64,000 bases of DNA from Levilactobacillus hammesii DSM 16381 (GCF_001434395.1 NZ_AZFS01000059.1:96541-160540); one strand, 5' to 3'; shown: positions 46,340 to 55,453, counted from the stretch's first letter. The notes: generated by a model not told the origin, from the letters alone. Numbers and translations are program-made.

Positions 46340-46368
46340 TTTACACTCGGTACAAACTAGCTTATAAT
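46340..46368 (+). promoter_or_regulatory. Promoter of the nucleotidase gene
   Basis: TTTACA (46340-46345), 17 bases, TATAAT (46363-46368). Confidence 0.75.
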
Positions 46369-46440
46369 TTCTTTAACACGTTATAGATTTGGCGGTTGTT
46401 CGCTAATAATCTGTTAGACGTTATTGGAGGGTGAGATCTA

Positions 46441-48015
46441 ATGAAGCTGACAATTTTATCGACAAGCGATACCCACGGGTACGTCTTTCCCACGAACTAC
46501 GTGAAGAAAGGGAGTCACCTCGGGTTCGGGCTGGCACGCGCTGCCACGGTGATTGCCCGGGAACAGGCCGCCGCTAAGACACAAGGTCCAGTCGTGACCA
46601 TCGAAAACGGGGATTTTTTGGAAGGATCACCCCTCGCCTATTACGTGGCGCGGGTCAAACCCGATCGGGATCCCCAACCCCTGATGTCCATTTACAATCA
46701 AATTGATTATGACTGCGGTATCCTCGGCAATCATGAGTTTAACTACGGCCAAAAGTACTTACAGGCCGCTATTCGTGACGCCAAACGAACGATCCTGTGT
46801 GCCAACATTTTGGATAGCAATGGCGACCCAGAATACGGCCAACCTTACCGGATCATAGAAAAAGAAGGCATCAAGATTGGCGTGCTGGGGCTCACCACCC
46901 AAGCCGTCTACAAATGGGAAAAGGCCACCAACATCAGTGGCCTCCAATTTGAATCAGCCTACATAGCAGCAAAGAAATACGTTCCCATCATCCGTGAGCA
47001 AGCAGACATCGTCGTTGTGTGCTATCACGGGGGCTTTGAGCGCGACTTAACGACGGGTAAGCCTAACGACATTCACGTCGGCGAAAACGAAGCCTACCAC
47101 ATTTTAGAGGCCATTCCGGGCATTGACGCTTTGGTTACTGGCCATCAACACCGTCAACTCGCCACCGATGTCTTTGATATCCCCACAACCCAACCCGGCT
47201 TCCGGGGACAGGCCATCGGCAAGATCACGCTCGACCTCGACCGCGACGCCACGGGCAAAGTCATCGTGGTCAATCATGATTCCGAATTGGTCTCCGCGGC
47301 CGAAGCACCTTTGGACGAAAAAGTCCTGGCCGCAGCCAACGGCTTAAATGATGAAGTGGGTCACTGGTTAGATCAACCGCTGGGGCACATCAAGGGCGAC
47401 ATGACCTTTACCGATCCCTTCGCTGCCCGGATTGACGAGACGCCTTACATCGAATTCATTCAAAAAGTCCAAATGGCCACCATGGGGGCTGACATTTCCG
47501 CGACGGCACTCTTTAATGACGAGGCCCGCGGATTTGAAAATCCTATCACCATGCGGAATATCATGACCAACTACGTCTATCCGAACGGCCTATCCCTACT
47601 GAACATCACCGGAGCGGACCTGAAGGGGGCCTTGGAAGTGACGGCACGTTACTTCAGCGCTCAGGACGGCCAAATCATTGTCAATCCAGCGTTTATCCAC
47701 CCCAAGCGCCGTCAGTACAATTACGATATGTACGAAGGCGTTGATTACCGGATCAACGTGGCCAAACCGATGGGTCACCGGATTGAAAACCTCACCTATC
47801 ACGGGCAACCCATCGCCGACGATCAACACCTTCGAATCGCGCTGAATCAATACCGCGCGGTCGGTGGCGGTCACTACCCGATGTACAGTGCCGATAAGAT
47901 TCGCGCTGAAAGTCAGGGTGCCATGAGCGAAATTATCGCCGACTATCTTCAAGAACACCCGACGATTGATGCCACGGCGAATAAGAACTTTACGGTGGTT
48001 TACGATCCCGAATAA
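46441..48015 (+). CDS. 5'-nucleotidase/2',3'-cyclic phosphodiesterase-type metallophosphatase
   Basis: 524 residues, two-domain UshA/CpdB/YfkN family. The N-terminal calcineurin-like domain shows the metal ligands: STSDTHG (8-14), ENGDFLEGSP (about 59-68), GNHEFNYG (about 99-106), VVCYHGG (about 196-202) and VTGHQHR (about 235-241). The C-terminal 5'-nucleotidase domain (about 320-520) provides the substrate pocket. Unlike most family members there is no signal peptide and no wall anchor, so it acts in the cytoplasm, probably in nucleotide salvage. TTGGAGGG precedes the ATG. Confidence 0.9.
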   Translation: MKLTILSTSDTHGYVFPTNYVKKGSHLGFGLARAATVIAREQAAAKTQGPVVTIENGDFLEGSPLAYYVARVKPDRDPQPLMSIYNQIDYDCGILGNHEFNYGQKYLQAAIRDAKRTILCANILDSNGDPEYGQPYRIIEKEGIKIGVLGLTTQAVYKWEKATNISGLQFESAYIAAKKYVPIIREQADIVVVCYHGGFERDLTTGKPNDIHVGENEAYHILEAIPGIDALVTGHQHRQLATDVFDIPTTQPGFRGQAIGKITLDLDRDATGKVIVVNHDSELVSAAEAPLDEKVLAAANGLNDEVGHWLDQPLGHIKGDMTFTDPFAARIDETPYIEFIQKVQMATMGADISATALFNDEARGFENPITMRNIMTNYVYPNGLSLLNITGADLKGALEVTARYFSAQDGQIIVNPAFIHPKRRQYNYDMYEGVDYRINVAKPMGHRIENLTYHGQPIADDQHLRIALNQYRAVGGGHYPMYSADKIRAESQGAMSEIIADYLQEHPTIDATANKNFTVVYDPE

Positions 48016-48026
48016 TTTTTACATTG

Positions 48027-48084
48027 AAAAGAGCCACGATCACCCGCCATTCCATCAGGGAATTGGCGTGATCGTGGCTCTTTT
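48027..48084. terminator. Bidirectional terminator
   Basis: A perfect 17-bp stem, 48027-48043 (starting AAAAGAGCC) with 48068-48084 (ending GGCTCTTTT), between the convergent nucleotidase and RNase Y-like genes. Confidence 0.9.
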
Positions 48085-48153
48085 AAAAAACAAATAGCGC
48101 ACCGGCAACCATCCTGAGATGACTGTCGATGCACTATACTGATCCGCCGACGG

Positions 48154-49758
48154 TTAAGCGTTAGCGGCTTTTTTCTTCTTGTGTTTTTTCTTTTTCTTCT
48201 CATCGCCGACGTATTCGACCGCCATCGACTTCCGAATCGTGGTGACCTTGATCTTGCCGGGATAGGTCAACTTGGCTTCAATCTGCTTAGCCACCTCTTG
48301 CGTGAGGCTAGCCGCCGCATGATCGTCCAGTTCCTGCGGCTTCACAATGATCCGCAGTTCCCGTCCGGCTTGAATGGCGTAACTTTCCGAAACGCCATCC
48401 TGATCGTTGGCAATCTGTTCCAGCGCCCGCAACCGGTTGATGTAATCCTCAACCGACTCGCTCCGCGCACCCGGTCGGGCCCCAGAAATGGCATCGGCCG
48501 CCGCCACAAGGTCCGACAATGGTGACGTCTTCTCGACATCCCCATGGTGGGCCGCAATGGCATTGATAACCACGTCATCTTCACCGTATTTCTGGGCAAA
48601 TTCCGTTCCGATTTCCACGTGGGTACCCTCGACTTCATGGTCAATGGCCTTCCCCAAGTCATGGAGTAAGCCCGCACGCCGGGCCAGCCGGGTGTTGTAC
48701 CCCAGCCGGGCCGCCATGGCACCCGTCAATTGCGCCACTTCGATCGAATGTAGCAACACGTTTTGACCATAACTGGTCCGGTACTTGAGTCGGCCAATCA
48801 GCTTCATCAAGTCGGGATGCATCCAACCGACGTGGAGGAGACTGACGGTCTGTTCCCCGGTCTCCCACAGGCTGTGGTTGACGTCGCGTTGGGCATTTTC
48901 CACCTGGGTCTCAATCTGTGTTGCTGAGATCCGGCGACTGGCCACGAGATTGGTCAAGGCCACGCGCGCGACTTCCCGACGAATTGGATCATGCGTGCTG
49001 ATAAATAACGTGGTGTTATCGTCCGGCACAAAGATTAAATCCGTCCCGGTCAACGTCTCGAGCAGGCGAATGTGCTGGCCCTCACGACCGATGATCTTAC
49101 TGCGAATCTCGCCGTTAGGGACGGTGACGGTGTGTTCCAAATGTTCCTTGGGCAAATCTTGCGGCCCGCTTTCCGTGGCAGACAGCACCACGTCCTTGGC
49201 CCACCGTTCGGCACTGGCCACGGCGTTATCGTTCAACGCCTTGACCTCAATGTCGCGATCGCGCTTTAACGCTAACTCGGTGTCCTGGACCACTGTGTCT
49301 TGCGCGGCTTTGACATCCATCCCTGCTTGTTCAGCCAGAGTTTCTTCACGCTTTTCACGCAGTTCCCCCGCCTGATCATGCAGAAGATGGATGGCTTGCC
49401 GTTGTTCACGGTTGGCTTGGCTACGTTCATCCAACATGTCCGTTTGGTCATCTAATCTGACGGCCATTTGTCCTAATAACTGTTCACGTTGTTGCCGCCG
49501 TTGTTCTCTTACCTGAATATCACTCTGTTGTTCGGTCAGTTCGTCTTTTACGGATTGTTGATAGGCCAAGGTGTCACGTTGACTCTTTTCGTGGAGTTGG
49601 TCCACCTTTTCTTTGGTCTGCTCGGTCGCCTGGGCAATAATCTCTCGGGCTTTGGCCTGTACCGCTAATAATTCCGTGCGGTGTTGCCGCCGTCTGATGA
49701 GGTAGCCGAGCACCAGCCCGATCAACAACAGACCGATGATTAGTCCTGTTATTAACAA
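48154..49758 (-). CDS. rny: RNase Y-like protein with Lys-rich tail
   Basis: 534 residues laid out as RNase Y: N-terminal membrane anchor (2-20), long coiled coil (about 30-200), KH domain with IIGREGQHIR (222-231), HD domain with catalytic His366-Asp367 (GLLHDLGKAIDHEVEGTH) and AAHHGD. RNase Y is the membrane endonuclease that starts mRNA decay in Firmicutes. This copy departs from the usual conserved stretches (IIGREGQHIRLLET for the common GREGRNIRALE) and ends in a run of lysines (KKKKKHKKKK) beyond the normal C-terminus. It may be a second, divergent paralogue; the tail could bind RNA or phospholipid. Confidence 0.82.
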   Translation of the reverse strand: MLITGLIIGLLLIGLVLGYLIRRRQHRTELLAVQAKAREIIAQATEQTKEKVDQLHEKSQRDTLAYQQSVKDELTEQQSDIQVREQRRQQREQLLGQMAVRLDDQTDMLDERSQANREQRQAIHLLHDQAGELREKREETLAEQAGMDVKAAQDTVVQDTELALKRDRDIEVKALNDNAVASAERWAKDVVLSATESGPQDLPKEHLEHTVTVPNGEIRSKIIGREGQHIRLLETLTGTDLIFVPDDNTTLFISTHDPIRREVARVALTNLVASRRISATQIETQVENAQRDVNHSLWETGEQTVSLLHVGWMHPDLMKLIGRLKYRTSYGQNVLLHSIEVAQLTGAMAARLGYNTRLARRAGLLHDLGKAIDHEVEGTHVEIGTEFAQKYGEDDVVINAIAAHHGDVEKTSPLSDLVAAADAISGARPGARSESVEDYINRLRALEQIANDQDGVSESYAIQAGRELRIIVKPQELDDHAAASLTQEVAKQIEAKLTYPGKIKVTTIRKSMAVEYVGDEKKKKKHKKKKAANA

Positions 49759-49857
49759 TATGCTGTGCTCCTTAGTTTTCAGTCCCGAAGTACGTCTCGG
49801 GTGGGTTGGTCACTTATCTCGTTAATTATACGCTATTTACGGCCACAACCCAACCGT

Positions 49858-50550
49858 TCATGCCATCGGTTTTTCCATCGCAGCCGGGACGAACAGCCAG
49901 GCCAATAGGAGTAGCTTGAATCCGCTGGCGACCCATAAAACATCCAACGCGGCCAAATGGGCTAACCACACGCCCACAGCACAACCTAGTAGGAAGGTCA
50001 CGAGGACACTTGCTAACCGCAACACCCGTTGTCTCGCCAGGGAATCCCGATTGACTAGTGCCTGATAACAGCTGGTCGCCAGATTTTTCGTGTTTCCGGT
50101 CATGATGCCGTTGTTGATGGCGATACCGCCGACCTGCCGGAAGATGGTTAGCTCATAACCCGCGACAGTCCCCAGAAGAAAGATCAACCACGGATCGGGC
50201 AAAACGACCTGAAAGCTCGCAATACCGGCATATGCCAGGACATCAAACAACATCAGCCACCGCATCTGCCGCCGATGATTGCCCTGAGCAATCCGTTCAC
50301 TGAGGCCCTGCGCCACGAAGCAACCTAAAAAGTAGCCGATCCATACAAAACCATTGGTCCACGCCGACTGCCACCCCGCGGTCAGTAGCTTAACGACCCC
50401 GACGACCAGGTTTCCCGTCTGCGCACTCACGAAGACCTCGCCGTGCTCCAGAAAGGTATCGGCATCAATCACCCCCATGAGTAGGGTCGCCCCCAGCGCC
50501 AAAATTGTATCGGTCAGCGGGCGAAATTGTCGGGTGGTCACTGGTGTCAT
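49858..50550 (-). CDS. YoaK family (DUF1275) membrane protein
   Basis: About 230 residues with six hydrophobic segments. The opening LALGATLLMGVIDADTFLEHGEVFVSAQTGNLV, with its D-A-x-T and QTGN motifs, is typical of DUF1275/YoaK. Function is not established; a transport role is presumed. I take ATG 50550, which stands at good distance from GAGGAG; an ATG nine bases upstream is too close to it. It is followed at 18 bases by nothing on its strand, and the alpha/beta hydrolase gene lies immediately upstream, so the two may be co-transcribed. Confidence 0.85.
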   Translation of the reverse strand: MTPVTTRQFRPLTDTILALGATLLMGVIDADTFLEHGEVFVSAQTGNLVVGVVKLLTAGWQSAWTNGFVWIGYFLGCFVAQGLSERIAQGNHRRQMRWLMLFDVLAYAGIASFQVVLPDPWLIFLLGTVAGYELTIFRQVGGIAINNGIMTGNTKNLATSCYQALVNRDSLARQRVLRLASVLVTFLLGCAVGVWLAHLAALDVLWVASGFKLLLLAWLFVPAAMEKPMA

Positions 50551-50575
50551 GGGTCTCATCTCCTCATTGACAACG

Positions 50576-51523
50576 TTATTCTGGTAGATATTCCGCTAAG
50601 AAAGCCTTGACCTTATGTTCATACAACGTTGGATTGTGCGACAGCGCTGCCGCGTGCTTAGCGCCCGGCACCACTAACAACTGCTTCGGTCCGTTGTCAG
50701 CACGGTAGACCTGATAGACCATCCGCGTCGGCACAAAGGTATCCGCGCCGCCATGAATAAATAACATTGGCTTATGGTTCTTCTTAACGGCAGCTAAGGC
50801 GTTAGCATCCTTGAAATAGAAGCCGGCTTTGGCCTTGGTTACGGCACTCGTCAAGGGTACCAGTGGCCAGTAAGGCAGATTGTACATCTGCTTGGCCTGA
50901 TACGTGATCTCGGATTCGGCATCGGTATACCCACAATCTTCAATGTAGGCTTTCAGCTGGCTGGGGGTCTTCAAGCCACTCGTCATCATGGTCGTGGCGC
51001 CCCCCATGGAGACCCCGAACAAGACGACCTGCGCGTGCTGCCCCTGTTTGGCAATGACCTGATTAACCCACTTCAAATAGTCCTTGCTCTCGTAGTAACC
51101 ATAGCTAATCACCTTGCCCTGGCTTTGGCCCTGTCCCCGAGTATCGGGAATCAATGTATTATAGCCCAGTCGATGGAACATAGCGGCATAGCCCCCCATG
51201 GCTTCCTTGTTGGACCCAAAACCATGGACTAAGACGACCGTTCTTCGCGTGGCCTTCTCCGCGGGAATATAGTCCGCCACCAATTTCAAATCGGCGCCAG
51301 CGGCCTTTTCGGTCCAGCGCTGCTTGGGCACATCCTGGTACCATTTCTTCTGGCTGTACAGGGGATCACTCTTTTTAAGCGTGGTTCCCGTTGCCACGAA
51401 GTCCTTCTTACCACTAGCGACGGTCATGTTATAGAAATACAGGCTCGCGCCCAACAGGCCGCCCACAATCAGCACGACGATGACGCCCAGGCTGATGAAC
51501 CCCCATTTTTTTCGTTTACTCAC
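50576..51523 (-). CDS. Membrane-anchored alpha/beta hydrolase
   Basis: 315 residues: one N-terminal membrane segment (about 8-31), then an alpha/beta hydrolase domain on the outer side. VLVHGFGSN (about 97-105) forms the oxyanion region, GVSMGG (about 168-173) holds the nucleophile Ser, the Asp is in GGADTFVP (about 258-265) and the His in GAKHAAAL (about 288-295). Related to the FrsA/YqkD-type extracellular esterases of Firmicutes. The substrate is unknown. Confidence 0.88.
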   Translation of the reverse strand: MSKRKKWGFISLGVIVVLIVGGLLGASLYFYNMTVASGKKDFVATGTTLKKSDPLYSQKKWYQDVPKQRWTEKAAGADLKLVADYIPAEKATRRTVVLVHGFGSNKEAMGGYAAMFHRLGYNTLIPDTRGQGQSQGKVISYGYYESKDYLKWVNQVIAKQGQHAQVVLFGVSMGGATTMMTSGLKTPSQLKAYIEDCGYTDAESEITYQAKQMYNLPYWPLVPLTSAVTKAKAGFYFKDANALAAVKKNHKPMLFIHGGADTFVPTRMVYQVYRADNGPKQLLVVPGAKHAAALSHNPTLYEHKVKAFLAEYLPE

Positions 51524-51625
51524 GGTTGTTGCCTCCCAATTCTCAGGCCCCTCAAGGTGACGGGGCTATTTCTCTCTTCCGTTAGTATACGGAGTTCTTT
51601 CTGCCAGCGCAATCAATACGAAATT

Positions 51626-51634
51626 TGCTATAAT
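51626..51634 (+). promoter_or_regulatory. Extended -10 promoter for the M3 peptidase leader
   Basis: TTGCTATAAT: a perfect TATAAT (51629-51634) with the TGn extension. No good -35 is needed for this type. Transcription would start near 51641, leaving a leader of about 360 nt before the M3 peptidase gene. Confidence 0.6.
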
Positions 51635-51750
51635 AGGCACAACCTTGCTGCAACGTTAATGGTTAATTTAATAGTCGTCTCCATAATCCTTAACTCATGG
51701 CGACAATCAGGCCAACCCTGGCTTGATAACTGTAGAGCAGTTGGAACACT

Positions 51751-51953
51751 GGCGGTGGCCGCCGAATCGGAGGCAACTAGCTGACACCCTGTGTTAGTGG
51801 TCTTAGTCGGGGTCTTTCCCCGGCTTAGTCCACTGGCCAACTTTGAAACTCACGGTCTTCGAGGTTCAAAGTTGCCCTGAAGACCGCTTCTCAGGCTTCA
51901 GGTCTGCCTCATAGGGTGCCTGCTAGTTGCCGGAGATGAAGGCGGCTACCGCC
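51751..51953 (+). ncRNA. Multibranched structured element Y in the M3 peptidase leader
   Basis: 203 nt closed by GGCGGTGGCCGCC (51751-51763) and GGCGGCTACCGCC (51941-51953), 12 of 13 pairs; a second stem GGCAACTAGC/GCTAGTTGCC (51772-51781/51922-51931) continued by CACCCT/AGGGTG. Inside are three hairpins: CGGGG/CCCCG (about 51808-51822), a 14-bp stem at 51838-51874, and AGACC/GGTCT (51881-51905) with loop CTCAGGC. The layout and the GACCGCTYCTCAGGC stretch are shared with 35982-36147. It could be a cis-regulatory leader or an independent RNA. Confidence 0.65.
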
Positions 51954-51998
51954 AAGTGCCGCAGCAAGGTGCGTTTGACTGCCTAGGAGGGCCTGCTT

Positions 51999-53807
51999 AT
52001 GAAATATTCATTGAATTGGGATCTCGACTCACTCTTTAGTGGCGGCATCAACTCCGCCCAATTAAAAACGAAGCTCACGCAGATCAAGACCGCCATTGCG
52101 GGTCTCGGCGATCTTCTGGACCGCTGGGATGCGGCTAGTGACGCCCCGCAGTATCAGCAGTTCATCAAACTCATCAATCAATTACAAGGCATTGAAGCCG
52201 GCATCGGCCAGGCTGGTCTCTTTATCTCCGCCGTGGGATCCGCTGACTTTAACAATCCCGACGTTGCCCCCATGGAGGCCCAACTCCGCGACCTGGAAAC
52301 CCAGTCGGAGAACGTCAGCGGCAAGCTCAAGAAGGTCCTGGTTCAGGTTCCCGACGCCAATTTCACGGCAATGCTGACACAACCGGAACTTCAACCCCTG
52401 GCCTTTAACCTGCAGGAGATGCGCGACGATGGCAAGTCCCTGCTCGATGACAAGACGGAGGCCCTCATCAGTCGCCTCGATCTGGATGGCAAATCCGCCT
52501 GGAGCTCCCACTATGATTCCCTCGTGGCGACCGTCACCGTCCCGTTTCACGACGCGGAGGGTCACCCCACCACGTTATCTGCAGGGCAGGCCGACAACAA
52601 CCTACTGGGCAACGCCGACCCGCAGTACCGGGCCGACCTCTTACCTGCGTGGGAACAAGCCTGGACGGATAAGGAACAGCTCTTCGCCGATACATTGAAT
52701 CATTTGGCCGGCTTCCGGTTAACCGAGTACGCTGCTCACGGGACTACTGATTTTCTAAAACAACCGTTGAAGGACAATCGGTTAAGCGCCGAAACGTTGA
52801 ACACCATCTGGCAAGTCGTCGATGATCACAAGCAATTTTTGCTCGACTACCTCGATCGTAAGGCAGCCTTGCTGGGCAAGAAGCACGCCGGCTGGCAGGA
52901 CGTGGAAGCGCCCCTGAATCTACCGGGAAGTCAGCTTCACCACTTCACGTATGATGAAGCAGCGGCCTTTATTATCAAGCACTACGGTGAATTTTCACCC
53001 AAGATGGCGGCACTCGCCCAACACGCCTTTGAGCATCACTGGATTGAGGCCGAAGACCGTGCGGGTAAGGCGCCGGGTGGCTGGATGGAAAGTGCACCGG
53101 AGACCCACGAATCACGGATCTTTATGACGTTCACTGGTTCCCCCAACGATGTTTCGACGCTGGCTCACGAATTGGGGCACGCCTTTCACTCCAGCGTAAT
53201 GGAAGATTTGCCCTACTTCCGGCGAGGCTACGCCATGAACGTGGCGGAAACGGCCTCGACCTTCGGCGAACTGATCGTGGCCGACGCCAACGTCCGGGCA
53301 GCCAAAACGGACGCCGAGAAGATCACCCTCCTCAACGCCAAGATGGATAATCCGCTGGCGATGTTCCTCAATATCCGCGCCCGCTTCCTCTTCGAAACTC
53401 ATTTCTACCAGCTACGGCAACAAAAGCTGGTCACACCAGCCGAGCTGAACGAACTGATGCTAAACGCCCAGAAGGAAGCCTTTGGTCATGACCTTTCCAC
53501 CTATTCGCCACACCTCTGGGCCAGCAAGCTCCACTTCTACATCAACGACCTGTCCTTCTACAACTTCCCCTATGTCTTCGGCTACCTCTTTAGCCTCGGC
53601 ATCTACGCCAAGGCCCAGCAGGAGGGGAACTTTGAGGACCGCTACATCGCCCTACTTCGCGATACGGCCAACATGTCCACGGAAGACTTGGCCCGTAAGC
53701 ACCTCGGCGTTGACCTAACCAAGCCTGATTTCTGGCTGGACGGGGTTAAATTAATCAAACGCGACGTCGCAGAATTCATGCGGCTAACCGATTCACTGGT
53801 GAAATAG
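51999..53807 (+). CDS. M3-family oligoendopeptidase
   Basis: 602 residues, the length of PepF-type oligoendopeptidases (family M3B). The zinc site HELGHAFH lies at about 389-396 and the third ligand Glu about 28 residues later (NVAETASTFGE). The N-terminal half is helical, as in the family. It cleaves oligopeptides in the cytoplasm, supporting growth on peptides. CTAGGAGGGC precedes the ATG. An unusually long and structured leader (51641-51998) suggests control at the RNA level. Confidence 0.92.
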   Translation: MKYSLNWDLDSLFSGGINSAQLKTKLTQIKTAIAGLGDLLDRWDAASDAPQYQQFIKLINQLQGIEAGIGQAGLFISAVGSADFNNPDVAPMEAQLRDLETQSENVSGKLKKVLVQVPDANFTAMLTQPELQPLAFNLQEMRDDGKSLLDDKTEALISRLDLDGKSAWSSHYDSLVATVTVPFHDAEGHPTTLSAGQADNNLLGNADPQYRADLLPAWEQAWTDKEQLFADTLNHLAGFRLTEYAAHGTTDFLKQPLKDNRLSAETLNTIWQVVDDHKQFLLDYLDRKAALLGKKHAGWQDVEAPLNLPGSQLHHFTYDEAAAFIIKHYGEFSPKMAALAQHAFEHHWIEAEDRAGKAPGGWMESAPETHESRIFMTFTGSPNDVSTLAHELGHAFHSSVMEDLPYFRRGYAMNVAETASTFGELIVADANVRAAKTDAEKITLLNAKMDNPLAMFLNIRARFLFETHFYQLRQQKLVTPAELNELMLNAQKEAFGHDLSTYSPHLWASKLHFYINDLSFYNFPYVFGYLFSLGIYAKAQQEGNFEDRYIALLRDTANMSTEDLARKHLGVDLTKPDFWLDGVKLIKRDVAEFMRLTDSLVK

Positions 53808-53835
53808 TCTACTTTCGGTTAAAAACAACGCTAAG

Positions 53836-53844
53836 TGGTATACT
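53836..53844 (+). promoter_or_regulatory. Extended -10 promoter of the XRE gene
   Basis: TGGTATACT: TATACT (53839-53844) with a TGn extension, about 37 bases upstream of the ATG at 53881. Confidence 0.55.
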
Positions 53845-53880
53845 AAGGGTAACGACTATCGAAAGAAACGGGTGAGTTGA

Positions 53881-54303
53881 ATGTTTTCTGAACGACTTCG
53901 GGCTTTACGGCGCGGTCAACACATTACATTGGAACAATTGGCAACGGCCTTAAACGAACAACAGTCCGTGGGGCCGGATGATCATCCCAATACCGCCTCA
54001 CAAATTGGTAACTGGGAACGGGGCATCCGTACCCCTTCCTTTATCGAGGTCCGCAAGCTGGCGGAATACTTCGACGTCACCATGGACTACCTCACAGGTA
54101 AAGCGGAGCGCGACGAGTATGATCTCGGCCGGTTGTTCCTATCCGGCAAGCAACTCAGCTTTAACCGTGAGCTGTTAAGCGGCCGTGACCGCTACGAAAT
54201 TTACCAACTGATCGATGGCTACCTGCACGGCCGGGAGAACCGGGTGGCGCAGCAGGACACCAATCAACAAGAAGAATTGGATCTGCACTTAGACGACCAT
54301 TAA
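53881..54303 (+). CDS. XRE-family transcriptional regulator
   Basis: 140 residues. The N-terminal helix-turn-helix (about 4-73) is longer than usual, with an insertion (QQSVGPDDHPNT, about 30-41) between the second and recognition helices, before ASQIGNWERGIRTPSFIEVRKLAEYFDVTMDYL. The C-terminal half is charged and helical, ending in an acidic tail. No signal-sensing domain is recognised. Its own promoter and terminator make it a single-gene unit. Confidence 0.88.
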   Translation: MFSERLRALRRGQHITLEQLATALNEQQSVGPDDHPNTASQIGNWERGIRTPSFIEVRKLAEYFDVTMDYLTGKAERDEYDLGRLFLSGKQLSFNRELLSGRDRYEIYQLIDGYLHGRENRVAQQDTNQQEELDLHLDDH

Positions 54304-54311
54304 CGTTAATG

Positions 54312-54342
54312 AGTCGGCCGGTTCTTGCCGGTCGGCTTTTTC
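54312..54342 (+). terminator. Terminator of the XRE gene
   Basis: GTCGGCCGG pairs with CCGGTCGGC around a TTCTTG loop and is followed by five T. Confidence 0.8.
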
Positions 54343-54388
54343 ATTGTCAGCATTCCCTAAAAATTTCAGGACAGAAAGGACCTTTCTC

Positions 54389-55240
54389 GTGAATCCTAAA
54401 AAACTCCGTCAACTCAAGAAAAAAGTTCGGCACCAACCCCTATCACAACGCAAAACAGCCTACATCGCCCGCATGACGGACTACTACCATCAGTTCAATG
54501 ACTTTCCAGCCGTTAAAATTCTGATTAGTAACGTGCTTCTAGCCGACCGGATGCTCGCGGCGGGAGACCTGCCGCAACAGGTGCCCCTTCTCCAGCTCCC
54601 CGATAACGTGCAGGACCAGATCTTCAAGAAGCTGGGCGAGCAGTATCCCGCGGGTGACGCCACTGGCGATAAACTCTGGAACACCTTAACCGACGCGCTG
54701 CCCGATCTGGATCACGACTTACGATCATTCCGGGACTATTTGGAAAATCACTATGGCATGTGGGCCTATACCTCCGCCCCCTTTGTGACCGATCTCGCGA
54801 AATTTGTGGGCGACCGCGCCGTCCTAGAGGTCATGGCCGGTAATGGCTACATCTCAAAGGGTCTGCGTGATGCCCACAAGACGGTCTACGCCACGGATAG
54901 TCAGGCCTGGACCAGTGAAAATGAGACGGGCCGGCATCCCCTAACCGCAATCGAACCCCTAGCAGCTGTCGACGCCTGGCAAAAATACCAGGATGACGTC
55001 GGTGTCGTGGTGATGTCGTGGTCACCGGATGGCTTATCATTGGATTGGGATCTTCTCCAAGCCATCCGTGCCACCCACAAGGACGTGGACTTCGTGGTCA
55101 TCGGTGAACCTCATGGGGCCACTGGCTCCGAGGACTTTTGGAATCACGCCGAACTCTTGGAAAATAAGGACACGCGCGATCTGAACCGGCACTTTACCCA
55201 AATCGACTTGGTCCAAGACCACGTTTACCTCGTTAAATAG
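54389..55240 (+). CDS. SAM-dependent methyltransferase-like protein
   Basis: 283 residues from GTG 54389, preceded by AGAAAGGA; longer in-frame reading lies within the previous terminator. A basic N-terminus (KKLRQLKKKVRH) leads to a helical region, then a Rossmann-type core: AVLEVMAGNGYISKGL (about 150-165) is a motif I with the E-x-x-x-G-x-G pattern, followed by VYATDS and VVVMSWSPDG. The last strand-helix (FVVIGEPHGATGSEDFW) fits the same fold. Substrate unknown; small molecule or RNA are both possible. Confidence 0.75.
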   Translation: MNPKKLRQLKKKVRHQPLSQRKTAYIARMTDYYHQFNDFPAVKILISNVLLADRMLAAGDLPQQVPLLQLPDNVQDQIFKKLGEQYPAGDATGDKLWNTLTDALPDLDHDLRSFRDYLENHYGMWAYTSAPFVTDLAKFVGDRAVLEVMAGNGYISKGLRDAHKTVYATDSQAWTSENETGRHPLTAIEPLAAVDAWQKYQDDVGVVVMSWSPDGLSLDWDLLQAIRATHKDVDFVVIGEPHGATGSEDFWNHAELLENKDTRDLNRHFTQIDLVQDHVYLVK

Positions 55241-55344
55241 CCCGCGCAAATATTACAAATTAACAAACTGGCCGTTACCGGTTTCCCTTTTATTAACCAT
55301 TTGATATTATATTTATGGTTAATCGGCAGAGGGAGGAACCAATC

Positions 55345-55449
55345 ATGGTAGCACTAGGGAATATCTTATTTTATGGCTTGGGATCTTTATTGATCATTGC
55401 GGTGGGTTACGCCGCATTCGCAAGTTACCAAGCACATCGCGACGAATAA
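55345..55449 (+). CDS. Small membrane protein, 34 residues
   Basis: A very short gene: ATG 55345 behind GGGAGGAA, TAA at 55447-55449. It encodes one hydrophobic helix (NILFYGLGSLLIIAVGYAAF) and a polar end SYQAHRDE. The strong ribosome site and a perfect terminator directly after the stop make it a likely real gene. Single-pass proteins of this size often bind larger membrane complexes; no family recognised. Confidence 0.7.
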   Translation: MVALGNILFYGLGSLLIIAVGYAAFASYQAHRDE

Positions 55450-55453
55450 ATTA

